A stretch of DNA of 64,000 bases, taken from contig NZ_JANIFJ010000001.1 of NCBI RefSeq assembly GCF_024519155.1, positions 682,001 through 746,000 on the forward strand, given 5' to 3'. The DNA comes from Mangrovibrevibacter kandeliae (GTDB lineage: Bacteria > Pseudomonadota > Alphaproteobacteria > Rhizobiales > Rhizobiaceae). This document shows positions 45,118 to 53,819 of this stretch, piece after piece. The position numbers and the translations under genes are program-made. The notes under the pieces are model-generated. The model was not told where the DNA came from, did no database searches, and saw only the letters and a list, made by a program, of their open reading frames with translations. The first letter of the stretch is position 1, and the number at the start of each line of letters is the position of its first letter.

Positions 45118-45831
45118 TTGAGCCAGGCATCCGACGGGGTCGCCGTCTGGCGGCGAGTGGCGGACCAGCTGCGCGACCTCGCTGCGACGGGCGTGGAGAA
45201 GCTGCCCGTCGAGAGCGAGCTGGCGGCCCGCTTCGGGGTCAATCGCCACACCGTGCGCCGTGCCATCGCCGCGCTCGCGGCCGAAGGGCTGGTACGGTCG
45301 GAGCGCGGCCGCGGGACCTTCGTCGAGCCGATGCCGGCGCGGCTCGTCTATCCCGTCGGCGCGCGCACGCGCTTCACCGAGAACATCTCGCGCGAGCACC
45401 GCCAGCCCTCCGGCCGGCTGATCCAGTCCACCCGCGAACTCGCGGACGCGGCGCGCGGCGCGGCGCTCGGCCTGCGCCCCGGCGCCCCGCTGCAGCGCCT
45501 CGACGTGATGGGCGTCGCGGACGGCGTGCCGCTCTCGCTGTCGAGCAACTGGTTCTCGCAGGAGCGCTTTCCGACCATCGTGGCCGCCTATGCCGAAACC
45601 GGCTCCATCACAAAGGCGCTGCGGCTCTGCGGCGTCACCGACTATCGCCGGCACCACACCAAGCTTCGAGCGGATCGGGTGGCGCCGCAGGATGCCCGCC
45701 ACCTCGCATGCGCCACCGACGCGATCGTGATGATCGCCGAAACGGTCAACTATGATCTCGACGAACGCCCCATTCAGGCCTCGCAGACGCGCTTTCTCGC
45801 CGAACGGGTGGAACTGTCCTTCGAGGCGTGA
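45118..45831 (+). CDS. phnF: GntR/HutC family regulator of phosphonate genes
   Basis: This 237-residue regulator has the winged helix LPVESELAARFGVNRHTVRRAIAALAAEGLV (read as two parts, residues about 29-59) and RGRGTFVE as the wing. The UTRA ligand domain follows, with LRPGAPLQRLDVMGVADGVPL. The most likely start is TTG at 45118 with GGGAGGG 6 bases upstream; no ATG lies near. Divergence from phnG and the palindrome between them identify it as PhnF. Confidence 0.88.
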   Translation: MSQASDGVAVWRRVADQLRDLAATGVEKLPVESELAARFGVNRHTVRRAIAALAAEGLVRSERGRGTFVEPMPARLVYPVGARTRFTENISREHRQPSGRLIQSTRELADAARGAALGLRPGAPLQRLDVMGVADGVPLSLSSNWFSQERFPTIVAAYAETGSITKALRLCGVTDYRRHHTKLRADRVAPQDARHLACATDAIVMIAETVNYDLDERPIQASQTRFLAERVELSFEA

Positions 45832-45893
45832 GACGCGTCATCTGCCTGCAATGCTCCGCGGCTAAGCGCTGCCGCTGATTTGAGGAGAACGAT

Positions 45894-46793
45894 ATGACCC
45901 TGGCAGCCTTCACGCGCGACGGGCGGTTTCTGCGCGGCAATATCCATACGCATTCGACCCGTTCGGACGGCGCCCTTTCGCCGGACGAGGTGGCGCAGAC
46001 CTACGCGGAGGCCGGGTACGACTTTCTCTGCCTGTCCGACCACTTCCTGCCGGCCTACGGCTTCCCGATCGTCGACACGACGCCCTACCGCACCAACCGC
46101 TTCACCACGATCATGGGCGCCGAGGTGCATGCGCCGGCGAACAGTCACGGCGAGGCCTGGCACATCCTGGCGGCCGGCCTGCCGCTCGATTTCGAGCCGA
46201 CGGGCGAGGGCGAGAGCGGCGTCGAGCTCGCACGGCGCTGCGCCGAGGCCGGCGCCTTCGTCGGCATCGCGCATCCGCAGTGGTCGGGCCTGACGATCGA
46301 GGACGGACGCGCGCTCGCCGCGATCGCCCACGCCGTCGAGATCTACAACTACACCTGCGACATCGAGTGCGCCCGCCCGGACGGCACCTATCTGCTCGAT
46401 CAGCTCCTCAACGAGGGCCATCGGCTCAACGCCTATGCGGCCGACGACGCGCACTTCAGATGGGCCGACGCCTGCGGCGGCTGGATGATGGTCAAAGCCG
46501 GGGCGAACGAGCCGGAGGCGATCCTCGCCGCGATGCGCGAGGGCGCGTTCTACTCCAGCACCGGACCGCTCATCCATTCGATCGCGGTCGATGGCGACGA
46601 CGTCGAGGTCGAGTGCTCCCCGGCGGCAAGCGTCGCCATCCTCGGCCGCGGCACGCGGGCCGAGACGGTGCAGGCGCGCCAGACGAGCCGCGCGCGGCTG
46701 CCGCTCGAGCGCTTTGCCGGCGACTGGTTCCGCGTCGTGGTGCGCGATGCCGCCGGCAAGCACGCCTGGTCGAACCCGGTCTGGCTGGACTGA
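45894..46793 (+). CDS. PHP-domain metal-dependent phosphoesterase
   Basis: This 299-residue protein carries PHP motifs in order: NIHTHSTRSDG (metal-binding HTHS), LSDHFLPAYG, GAEVHAP, AHPQW and ADDAHF. A C-terminal immunoglobulin-like or beta domain begins near TGPLIHSIAVDGDDVEVEC. The ATG at 45894 has GAGGAG upstream. It is 62 bases downstream of phnF in the same direction. phnP, needed to open the cyclic ribose phosphate made by C-P lyase, is not seen in the window; PHP-family PhnPP enzymes can do this step, so this gene is a candidate replacement. Confidence 0.82.
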   Translation: MTLAAFTRDGRFLRGNIHTHSTRSDGALSPDEVAQTYAEAGYDFLCLSDHFLPAYGFPIVDTTPYRTNRFTTIMGAEVHAPANSHGEAWHILAAGLPLDFEPTGEGESGVELARRCAEAGAFVGIAHPQWSGLTIEDGRALAAIAHAVEIYNYTCDIECARPDGTYLLDQLLNEGHRLNAYAADDAHFRWADACGGWMMVKAGANEPEAILAAMREGAFYSSTGPLIHSIAVDGDDVEVECSPAASVAILGRGTRAETVQARQTSRARLPLERFAGDWFRVVVRDAAGKHAWSNPVWLD

Positions 46794-46932
46794 AGCCTGC
46801 GACGCTCGAGTACCGGCTGCCGGGGCTCCCCTAAGGTCCCGGGCCGCCTCGCGATCCCTGCAGGCGGCGAGGGCATTCGGTATTTCGCCGATGGGCAACG
46901 GCGGCCGAATGGGTTCCCGGAGGTCCGACGGC

Positions 46933-47811
46933 TCAGCCGGTGATCTCGCTCCCGCGATAGCCTTGCATGAACAGCAGCGCCGTCAGGTCGGCGTGATCGA
47001 TGCGGTGCGGCGCGGCGGCGGCGACCGCCGGCTTGGCGTGCAGCGCGACGCCGGTGCCGGCCGCCTCGATCATCGCGAGGTCGTTGGCGCCGTCGCCGAC
47101 CACGATCGCGTCGGCCGGCGTCAAGCCGCGCAGTTCGGCGATCTCGAGAAGTGCGGCGAGCTTCGCCTCGCGGCCGAGGATCGGCTCCTCCACCTCACCG
47201 GTGAGGGTGCCCGCCGCGATCCGCAGCCGGTTGGCCCGGTTCTCGTCGAAGCCGAGCATCGCCGCGATGCGGGTCGTGAACACGGTGAAGCCGCCGGAGA
47301 TCAGCGCCGTATGCGCGCGGTTCGCCCGCATCGTTGCGACCAGCTCACGGCCGCCCGGCGCCAGCGTGATGCGGCCCTTGATGACCGCGTCGACGACGCC
47401 TTCGGACAGGCCCTTCAACAGCGCCACCCGCTCCCGGAGCGCGGGCTCGAAGGCGATTTCGCCGTTCATCGCCCGAGCGGTGATCGCCGCGACGCGGTCC
47501 TTGATCCCCACCTCGGCGGCCAACTCGTCGATGCACTCCTGCTCAATCATGGTGGAATCCATGTCGGCAAGGAGAATCCGCTTGCGCCGCGTCGCCACCT
47601 CTTGCACCACGCAGTCGATCGCGACCTCGCCGCAGCGCGCGCGCAGCTCGGCCAGCACCGCCGCGTCCGGCGCTGCCTCGAGGTGCAGATCGCAGGCGAC
47701 CGCCGGCTCCAGCCAGTCCACCGCACCGCCGACGAGCCGAGCGGCCATGGCGGCAAGGTCATCGGCAAGGTCGGCGCGGGCACGGGCGGAGACGAGGGTG
47801 ACGACGGGCAT
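46933..47811 (-). CDS. serB: Phosphoserine phosphatase
   Basis: This 292-residue HAD-family enzyme has DMDSTMIEQECIDELA as nucleophile motif I, LISGGFTVFT as motif II with ALISG, and GDGANDLAMIEAAGTGVALHAKP as motif III. An N-terminal ACT-like domain of about 75 residues precedes. It releases serine from phosphoserine. It diverges from miaA with 12 bases between the two start codons. Confidence 0.95.
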   Translation of the reverse strand: MPVVTLVSARARADLADDLAAMAARLVGGAVDWLEPAVACDLHLEAAPDAAVLAELRARCGEVAIDCVVQEVATRRKRILLADMDSTMIEQECIDELAAEVGIKDRVAAITARAMNGEIAFEPALRERVALLKGLSEGVVDAVIKGRITLAPGGRELVATMRANRAHTALISGGFTVFTTRIAAMLGFDENRANRLRIAAGTLTGEVEEPILGREAKLAALLEIAELRGLTPADAIVVGDGANDLAMIEAAGTGVALHAKPAVAAAAPHRIDHADLTALLFMQGYRGSEITG

Positions 47812-47823
47812 GGAGCGATTGCG

Positions 47824-48747
47824 GTGAGCGAGAGGTGGAGCGCGATCCTCCTAGCCGGGCCCACCGCGAGCGGCAAGTCGCGCCTCGCGCTCGAGCTGGC
47901 GCAGCGCTTCGCCGGCACGGTGATCAATGCCGATTCCATGCAGGTCTATGACGGGCTGTCGATCCTGACCGCGCGGCCGGATGAGGCGGATCTGTCGGCC
48001 GCGCCACACCGCCTCTATGGCCATGTCGACCCCGCGTCGGTGTATTCCGCCGGGGCCTGGCTGCGCGATCTGGAGCCGGTGGTCGCCGAGGTCCGCGCCG
48101 CGGGCCGTCTGCCGATCCTGTGCGGCGGTACCGGGCTCTATTTCCGCGCGGTCGCCGGCGGGCTCGACCCGATGCCCGTGGTCCCGGACGAGGTCCGGGC
48201 GCGCTGGCGGGCGCGGCACGAGGTGGAGGGGAGCGCAGCGCTCCACGCGGTCCTTGCGAACCGCGATGCGCAAGCGGCGACCCGCATCGGGCCGAGCGAC
48301 GCACAGCGCATCCTGCGCGCGCTCGAACTCATCGAGGCCACCGGCGAGCCGCTTTCGCGCGTTCAGACCGGCGCCGGCACGCCGCTCATCGACGGCGAAC
48401 GGGCGCTCAAGCTCGTGCTGGCGCCCGACCGGGCGGTGCTGCGTCGGCGTATCGCCGAGCGCTTCGCCGCGATGGTGGCGGCTGGCGCACTGGAAGAGGT
48501 CGCCGAATTTCGCAAGCGGCCGGGCGCGACGACCGGCGGCGCGAGCCGGGCGATCGGCCTCGCTGAGCTCGGCGCTCATCTCGACGGCCAAATCGGACTT
48601 CGGGATGCGCTCGAACGTTCGATCACCCGCACCCGGCAATATGCCAAGCGCCAGGAGACCTGGTTCCGGCACCAGCTCGACGCCTCGTGGCGGCGGCTGG
48701 GCGACGCGTGGGAGCTTGCGACCGCCGAGCTGCTGCGGTCGCCCTAG
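47824..48747 (+). CDS. miaA: tRNA dimethylallyltransferase
   Basis: This 307-residue enzyme has P-loop LAGPTASGKSRLALELA, NADSMQVYDGLSILTARP, LCGGTGLYFRA and the C-terminal TRQYAKRQETWFRHQ, all diagnostic of MiaA. It adds the dimethylallyl group to A37 of tRNAs reading U-starting codons. The GTG at 47824 is chosen because the family begins a few residues before the P-loop; the frame is open for 1.2 kb upstream but antisense to serB. Confidence 0.95.
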   Translation: MSERWSAILLAGPTASGKSRLALELAQRFAGTVINADSMQVYDGLSILTARPDEADLSAAPHRLYGHVDPASVYSAGAWLRDLEPVVAEVRAAGRLPILCGGTGLYFRAVAGGLDPMPVVPDEVRARWRARHEVEGSAALHAVLANRDAQAATRIGPSDAQRILRALELIEATGEPLSRVQTGAGTPLIDGERALKLVLAPDRAVLRRRIAERFAAMVAAGALEEVAEFRKRPGATTGGASRAIGLAELGAHLDGQIGLRDALERSITRTRQYAKRQETWFRHQLDASWRRLGDAWELATAELLRSP

Positions 48748-48774
48748 GTTCCTCGCCGTCCCGCCCATCGCGTT

Positions 48775-48809
48775 TTGACGTTGACGCGATGGTCCTCCTG
48801 CGCTTAACC
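48775..48809 (+). promoter_or_regulatory. Putative ilvB promoter
   Basis: Tandem TTGACG hexamers at 48775-48780 and 48781-48786 are good -35 elements; from the second, 17 bases lead to TTAACC at 48804-48809 as a weak -10. The predicted transcription start, about 48816, is practically at the leader ATG (48818), which has no Shine-Dalgarno sequence. Confidence 0.45.
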
Positions 48810-48817
48810 TCTCCGGC

Positions 48818-48871
48818 ATGAGCGGAATCATTCTCCTCGTAAGAAGGCGCACACGCGTGGCGGTCGACTGA
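48818..48871 (+). CDS. ilvB leader peptide (17 residues)
   Basis: The peptide reads MSGIILLVRRRTRVAVD: Ile-Ile-Leu-Leu-Val early and Val-Ala-Val late, that is, all three branched-chain amino acids in a row. It is followed by alternative hairpins and a terminator directly before the acetolactate synthase gene, as expected for ribosome-mediated attenuation. There is no ribosome site; it may be translated from a leaderless message. This is too short for routine gene callers. Confidence 0.8.
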   Translation: MSGIILLVRRRTRVAVD

Positions 48872-48927
48872 CCGCCCGGCTATAGCCACGTGTGCGCGAT
48901 CCAAAGGCCCCCGAGAGGGCCTTTTTT
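48847..48927 (+). terminator. ilvB attenuator: nested hairpins and terminator
   Basis: GCGCACACG (48847-48855) pairs with CGTGTGCGC (48889-48897). Inside it GGCGGTC (48859-48865) pairs with GACCGCC (48870-48876), overlapping the end of the leader peptide. The terminator AAGGCCC (48904-48910) with GGGCCTT (48917-48923) and six T (48922-48927) follows. A ribosome stalled at the Ile-Leu-Val codons would cover the first arm and allow rearrangement. Confidence 0.75.
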
Positions 48928-49001
48928 ATTGCTCAAATTCCTGCGACAGCGTGCCGAGGCCGCCGAGCAGCCCCCTCAGACCAGAAGACGGACGAGACGC
49001 A

Positions 49002-50780
49002 ATGACCGACAGCCAACGGCAGATGACCGGCGCCGAAATGGTCGTGCAGGCCCTCAAGGATCATGGTGTCGAACACCTGTTCGGCTATCCCGGCGGCGCC
49101 GTGCTGCCGATCTACGACGCGCTGTTCCAGCAGGAGGACGTCCGGCACATCCTGGTCCGGCACGAGCAGGGCGCTGGCCACGCGGCCGAGGGCTATGCCC
49201 GGTCGACCGGCAAGCCCGGCGTCATGCTGGTGACCTCCGGCCCCGGTGCCACCAACGCTGTGACGCCGCTGCAGGACGCGCTGATGGACTCGATTCCGCT
49301 GGTCTGCATCACCGGCCAAGTGCCGACGACGCTGATCGGCTCGGACGCGTTCCAGGAGTGCGACACGGTGGGCATCACCCGGCCCTGCACCAAGCACAAC
49401 TGGCTGGTGAAGTCGGTCGCCGACCTGCCGCGCATCCTGCACGAGGCCTTCTATGTCGCGACCTCCGGCCGCCCGGGCCCGGTCGTGGTCGACATCCCGA
49501 AGGACGTGCAGTTCGCGACCGGCACCTATACGCCGCCGGCACCGACCGACGCGCACAAGACCTACCAGCCGAAGCGCAGCCCGGAGATCGAGCGCATTCG
49601 CGCCGCGATCGAGCTGATGGCCGCCGCGAAGCGCCCGATCCTCTACACCGGCGGCGGCGTGATCAATTCGGGCCCGCAGGCGAGCCAGCTGCTGCGCGAG
49701 CTCGTCAGCCTGACCGGCTTCCCGATCACCTCGACCCTCATGGGTCTCGGCGCCTACCCGGCGTCCGGGGACAACTGGCTCGGCATGCTCGGCATGCACG
49801 GCACCTACGAAGCCAACATGGCGATGCACGACTGCGACCTGATGGTCTGCATCGGCGCACGCTTCGACGACCGTATCACCGGCCGGCTCGATGCCTTCTC
49901 GCCGGGATCGCGCAAGATCCACATCGACATCGATCCGTCCTCGATCAACAAGACGGTGCATGTCGATCTGCCAATCATCGGCGACGTCGGCGCCGTTCTG
50001 GCCGACATCGTCGGCGCGTGGCGCCAGATGGCGGGCGATGCCAAGCCGGCGCGGCTCGCCGACTGGTGGCGCCAGATCGCGCTCTGGCGCGGGCGCAACT
50101 GCCTGAACTACAAGCCGAATGCCGACGTCATCATGCCGCAATACGCGGTCCAGCGGCTCTACGAGCTGACCCGCGACCGCGAGACCTACATCACCACCGA
50201 GGTCGGCCAGCACCAGATGTGGGCCGCGCAGTTCTACGGCTTCGAAGAGCCCAACCGCTGGATGACGTCGGGCGGGCTCGGCACCATGGGCTACGGCCTG
50301 CCGGCCGCGCTCGGGGTGCAGATCGCCCATCCGGACGCGCTTGTCGTCGATATCGCCGGTGATGCCTCGGTGCTGATGACGATGCAGGAGATGTCGGCGG
50401 CGGTGCAGCACGACGCGCCGATCAAGATCTTCATCCTCAACAACCAGTACATGGGGATGGTGCGCCAGTGGCAGCAGCTGCTGCACGGCAACCGCCTGTC
50501 GAACTCCTACACCGAGGCGCTGCCGGACTTCGTCAAGCTGGCCGAGGCCTATGGCTGCGTCGGCCTGCGCTGCCAGAAGCCGGGCGACCTCGACGACGCC
50601 ATCCAGGAGATGATCGACGTGCGCCGGCCGGTGCTCTTCGACTGCCGCGTCGCCAATCTCGCCAACTGCTTCCCGATGATCCCGTCGGGCAAGGCGCACA
50701 ACGAGATCCTGTTGCCGGACGAGGCGACGGACGAAGCCGTCGCCACCGCCATCGACGCCAAGGGCAGGGCGCTTGTCTGA
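49002..50780 (+). CDS. ilvB: Acetolactate synthase large subunit
   Basis: This 592-residue ThDP enzyme has GAEMVVQALKDHGVEHLFGYPGG with the LFGYPGG start motif, the catalytic Glu region VRHEQGAGHAAEGYA, the FAD-domain middle, QHQMWAAQFYGF, and GDASVLMTMQEMSAA..NNQYMGMVRQW as the ThDP/Mg motif (GDx24-27NN). It forms acetolactate and acetohydroxybutyrate for valine, leucine and isoleucine. I start at 49002 (MTDSQRQ); ATG 48951 lies closer to the attenuator. The regulatory subunit gene is 1.6 kb downstream. Confidence 0.95.
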   Translation: MTDSQRQMTGAEMVVQALKDHGVEHLFGYPGGAVLPIYDALFQQEDVRHILVRHEQGAGHAAEGYARSTGKPGVMLVTSGPGATNAVTPLQDALMDSIPLVCITGQVPTTLIGSDAFQECDTVGITRPCTKHNWLVKSVADLPRILHEAFYVATSGRPGPVVVDIPKDVQFATGTYTPPAPTDAHKTYQPKRSPEIERIRAAIELMAAAKRPILYTGGGVINSGPQASQLLRELVSLTGFPITSTLMGLGAYPASGDNWLGMLGMHGTYEANMAMHDCDLMVCIGARFDDRITGRLDAFSPGSRKIHIDIDPSSINKTVHVDLPIIGDVGAVLADIVGAWRQMAGDAKPARLADWWRQIALWRGRNCLNYKPNADVIMPQYAVQRLYELTRDRETYITTEVGQHQMWAAQFYGFEEPNRWMTSGGLGTMGYGLPAALGVQIAHPDALVVDIAGDASVLMTMQEMSAAVQHDAPIKIFILNNQYMGMVRQWQQLLHGNRLSNSYTEALPDFVKLAEAYGCVGLRCQKPGDLDDAIQEMIDVRRPVLFDCRVANLANCFPMIPSGKAHNEILLPDEATDEAVATAIDAKGRALV

Positions 50781-50803
50781 CGCATCGCGGCTTGCGATCG
50801 GGT

Positions 50804-50822
50804 CGCCGGCATTCGGCCGGCG
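50804..50822. terminator. Small hairpin between convergent ilvB and Pro/Ala-rich gene
   Basis: CGCCGGC and GCCGGCG form a 7-base stem with an ATTCG loop in the 61-base gap between converging genes. No T-run follows. It is possibly a bidirectional terminator. Confidence 0.3.
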
Positions 50823-50841
50823 CCCGAAGGTTCGGCCCCGG

Positions 50842-52260
50842 TCAGCGGTCGAAGCGCACGTCCCGGCCGTCCGACCGGATCTCGAGCTCGAAGCGCTGCT
50901 GCCGGTCGTCGGTGCCGCAGAACACGTAGTAGCCGCGATAGTTGTCGCGGATCGACAGCGTCACCCGCTCGACGTCGAAGCCCGCGAGGAGCGCGTCGGC
51001 GATCCGGGTAACGCGCTGCGGCACGGCGTCGGCTGCGATCTCGCGGTCGATCTGCACGATCCGGCCATCGCGCTCGACGTCGACGCGCACCGCGTCGCCC
51101 TCATCGGTCGCTCCGGCGAGACCGTAGACCTCGGTCTCGCCTTCACCGGACACGGCGACGGAGGCAAAGCGTGCCTCGGGCACGGCGAGCCGGGCCGCGG
51201 TGAGGGCCGCGACCGGCACCGGCACCATGTCGGACCCGGCGTTGGCCGCCGTCTCGCCCTCGATCCGTTCACCGCTCTTCGGCGCGCCGGTGACGCGCGC
51301 GGCACCCTCCGGCGCGGCCGCCTCGGCCGCGACGGGCGCCTTGTCGCCGGCGTCGGGCTCGGTCGCCGGCTGCTCCGGCGTTCCAGTCGAGGGGACCGCC
51401 TCGGTGGTCTCTGGAGCACCACTCTCGGCGCCGTTCTCTGGGGCAGCGGTCTGCAACTGCTCGGCGACGGTGGCACCGGCTGCTGCGGGCGTCGGCTCGC
51501 CGGCGGCCGAAGGGCTCGCGCTCGCCTCGCCTTCAGCCGGCGTGCTCCCCGTAGCAGGCTCGGCCGCAACCTGCGGGGGTTCGCCCTGCTCCGTCGTAGC
51601 GCTGAGCGTTTCGGCGACGGCTCCGGGCGCGGGCTCCGCCGGCGCTGTCGCAGCGGCGGCCTCGGTGGGCGGCAAGGGCGCAGTCCCCGCTACCTCGGCG
51701 CTTTCGGCCGGCGGAGCCGGTTCAGCGCTCGTGCCGGCATGGCCCTGATCGGTTGGAGCCGTGGCATCGACTCCCGGTGCAACCGGGCTCGCCGCTTCGG
51801 CTGCGGGCGTGGCGGGCTTCGTCGTGCCTGGGGTGCCGTCGGCACCTGCCGCGGTCTGCATCTGCTCGGCGACGGTCGCGCCGTCGTCCGTTCCGCTCTC
51901 GCCCGTCGCAGGCGCCTCGGCCACGGCCGCGCCGGCCTCCGGCGTCGTGCCGAGCGCGGGCTCGGCGGGCACCTGCGCGGCCTCGCCCGGCGCGTCGCTG
52001 CCGGCTGCCTCGTTGCCCGCGTCCGGGCGGGGCGCGGCGATCTCGGCCGTGGTCGAGTCGGCGCCGAGCGGCACGGCCGTCAGCTCGCCCTCGATGCAGG
52101 CGAGGCGGTAGTCGCCCTCCTGGCCCTGCACCTGGATCACCAGGTCGAAGCCGGCCTCACTGGTCGCCGGCGTGCAGCGCGCGGCCTGCGCACCGGCTGT
52201 TCCGGCCGCCACGCCGGCGAGCGCGAGGCCCGACATCATCAACAGTCGCGTACCCGTCAT
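50842..52260 (-). CDS. Exported Pro/Ala/Glu-rich protein of unknown function
   Basis: This 472-residue protein has a signal peptide (residues 1-27). A short N-terminal domain with C29 and C55 follows (PATSEAGFDLVIQVQGQEGD, YRLACIEGELTAVPLG). A roughly 280-residue low-complexity linker of Ala, Pro, Glu, Gly and Thr (66-345) leads to a C-terminal domain ending RGYYVFCGTDDRQQRFELEI. The linker contains a near-repeat, GATVAEQMQTAA (about 127-138) and GATVAEQLQTAA (about 262-273). The ATG at 52260 has AAAGGG upstream. It lies on the opposite strand between ilvB and ilvN. I recognise no family; an envelope role is inferred only from the signal peptide. Confidence 0.7.
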   Translation of the reverse strand: MTGTRLLMMSGLALAGVAAGTAGAQAARCTPATSEAGFDLVIQVQGQEGDYRLACIEGELTAVPLGADSTTAEIAAPRPDAGNEAAGSDAPGEAAQVPAEPALGTTPEAGAAVAEAPATGESGTDDGATVAEQMQTAAGADGTPGTTKPATPAAEAASPVAPGVDATAPTDQGHAGTSAEPAPPAESAEVAGTAPLPPTEAAAATAPAEPAPGAVAETLSATTEQGEPPQVAAEPATGSTPAEGEASASPSAAGEPTPAAAGATVAEQLQTAAPENGAESGAPETTEAVPSTGTPEQPATEPDAGDKAPVAAEAAAPEGAARVTGAPKSGERIEGETAANAGSDMVPVPVAALTAARLAVPEARFASVAVSGEGETEVYGLAGATDEGDAVRVDVERDGRIVQIDREIAADAVPQRVTRIADALLAGFDVERVTLSIRDNYRGYYVFCGTDDRQQRFELEIRSDGRDVRFDR

Positions 52261-52428
52261 GATCGTCATCCCTTTGCTGTTGCGGGGTCCGCGCGACATC
52301 ATCCCCTGTCGCCGCGAAGTTTGGCAGTCGATGATGGGAGGCATATGACGATGCCGCCCATTCGCTGACTCTCGATCGACACTCAACCTCTTCATGCCCA
52401 CGCGATGAGCGCCCGGAAGGACGACCCG

Positions 52429-53001
52429 ATGAACCAGCCCCTGCAGCCGCCCGCCTCGGCCTACTTCATCACCGAGGAGAAGGAGCCGAGCGAAACGCGG
52501 ACGCTCGCCGTCCTCGTCGACAACGAGCCGGGCGTGCTCGCCCGCGTCATCGGGCTGTTCTCCGGCCGCGGCTACAACATCGAGAGCCTGACGGTGTCGG
52601 AGACCGAGCACGAGAAGCATCTGTCGCGCATCACGATCGTGACCAGCGGCGCCCCGCACATCTTCGGCCAGATCAAGAGCCAGCTGGAGCGCATCGTGCC
52701 GGTGCACCGGGTCGTCGACCTGACGCTGACGGCGCGCGCGCACGGCCAGGACGGCGCAATCGAGCGGGAGCTCGCCATCGTCAAGGTCGCGGGCAAGGGC
52801 GAGCAGCGGCTCGAGGCCCTGCGCCTCGCCGATGCCTTCAAGGCCGAGGTGGTGGACGCGACGACCGAGCACTTCATCTTCCAGATCACCGGCCGCGTCT
52901 CCAAGATCGACCAGTTCATCGCCATCGTCGCGCCGCTCGGGCTGGTCGAGATCTGCCGCACCGGCGTGGCCGCGCTCACCCGCGGCAAGGACGGCATGTA
53001 G
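52429..53001 (+). CDS. ilvN: Acetolactate synthase small (regulatory) subunit
   Basis: This 190-residue protein has an ACT domain in the first half (LAVLVDNEPGVLARVIGLFSGRGYNIESLTV, in two stretches) and a second domain with ERELAIVKVAGKG. ARAHGQDGAIEREL and FKAEVVDATTEHFIFQITG are typical of IlvN/IlvH. It binds valine for feedback control of IlvB. The ATG at 52429 has GGAAGG; a start at 52405 is possible. It has its own upstream region, because the gene between it and ilvB is on the other strand. Confidence 0.93.
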   Translation: MNQPLQPPASAYFITEEKEPSETRTLAVLVDNEPGVLARVIGLFSGRGYNIESLTVSETEHEKHLSRITIVTSGAPHIFGQIKSQLERIVPVHRVVDLTLTARAHGQDGAIERELAIVKVAGKGEQRLEALRLADAFKAEVVDATTEHFIFQITGRVSKIDQFIAIVAPLGLVEICRTGVAALTRGKDGM

Positions 53002-53120
53002 CCGCCTCTCCGTCGCCGATCGCCCGTCGGCCGTTGCACCGGCCGCGGGCTCCCAGCCTGTCCTCGACCCGCCGCCGTCCGGCGGCCGGACGACCTCCTC
53101 ACCGCCGGAGCTTCTCTCCC

Positions 53121-53717
53121 GTGACCGCCGACACCTCTCTCGCCGCTCTCGGCTTCGCCCTCGTCGCGTCGCTGACGCCGGGGCCGAACAACGTCATGCT
53201 GCTGGCCTCCGGCGTCAATTTCGGCTTCCGCCGGACGATTCCGCACATGCTCGGCATCGCCATCGGCTTCTCGGTTCTGCTCGTCGCCGTGGGGGCCGGC
53301 CTCGGGGCCTTGCTGGCCGCCTTTCCCGCGCTGCATCTCGCGCTCAAGGTCGCCGGCGGCGCCTACCTCCTCTACCTCGCCTGGAAGATCGGCACGGCAC
53401 GGACGCTCTCGACCGCCGGCCCGAACGGCGAGCGGCCGATGACGCTGCTGCAGGCGGCGGCCTTCCAGTGGGTCAATCCGAAGGCCTGGGTCTTCGCCAT
53501 CACCATCGTGGCGCTCTACGCCGACCCGCTGCAGCCGGTCGCCTCGATTGCCGTCGTCGTCGCCGTCTGCCTGATCGCAAGCGCCACCTCCGTCTCCACC
53601 TGGGCAGGCTTCGGGCTGATGCTGCGGCAGTTTCTGTCCGATCCGGTCCGGCTGAAGTGGTTCAACATCGCGATGGGGGTCCTTCTGGCGCTGACGCTGA
53701 TTCCGCTGCTGCTGTGA
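53121..53717 (+). CDS. LysE/RhtB family amino-acid exporter
   Basis: This 198-residue membrane protein has five to six helices. FALVASLTPGPNNVMLLASGVNFGFRR in the first helix and loop (PGP is the family mark), KVAGGAYLLYLAWKIG, and AAAFQWVNPKAWVFAITIVA are typical of LysE/RhtB. The GTG at 53121 with GGAG upstream is preferred; the frame opens at 53034 but the extra N-terminus is Arg/Pro-rich. The substrate is not known; proximity to ilv genes makes branched-chain amino acids a guess only. Confidence 0.88.
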   Translation: MTADTSLAALGFALVASLTPGPNNVMLLASGVNFGFRRTIPHMLGIAIGFSVLLVAVGAGLGALLAAFPALHLALKVAGGAYLLYLAWKIGTARTLSTAGPNGERPMTLLQAAAFQWVNPKAWVFAITIVALYADPLQPVASIAVVVAVCLIASATSVSTWAGFGLMLRQFLSDPVRLKWFNIAMGVLLALTLIPLLL

Positions 53718-53819
53718 CGGTGGCGGAACGCCTCCCCCGATAGCCGCGGGATCGACTGGAGGCCCGAAGGCGTCCCGCGATCCGATGTCGCGCCCCGCCG
53801 ACCGCGCGCGGGTGTCACG

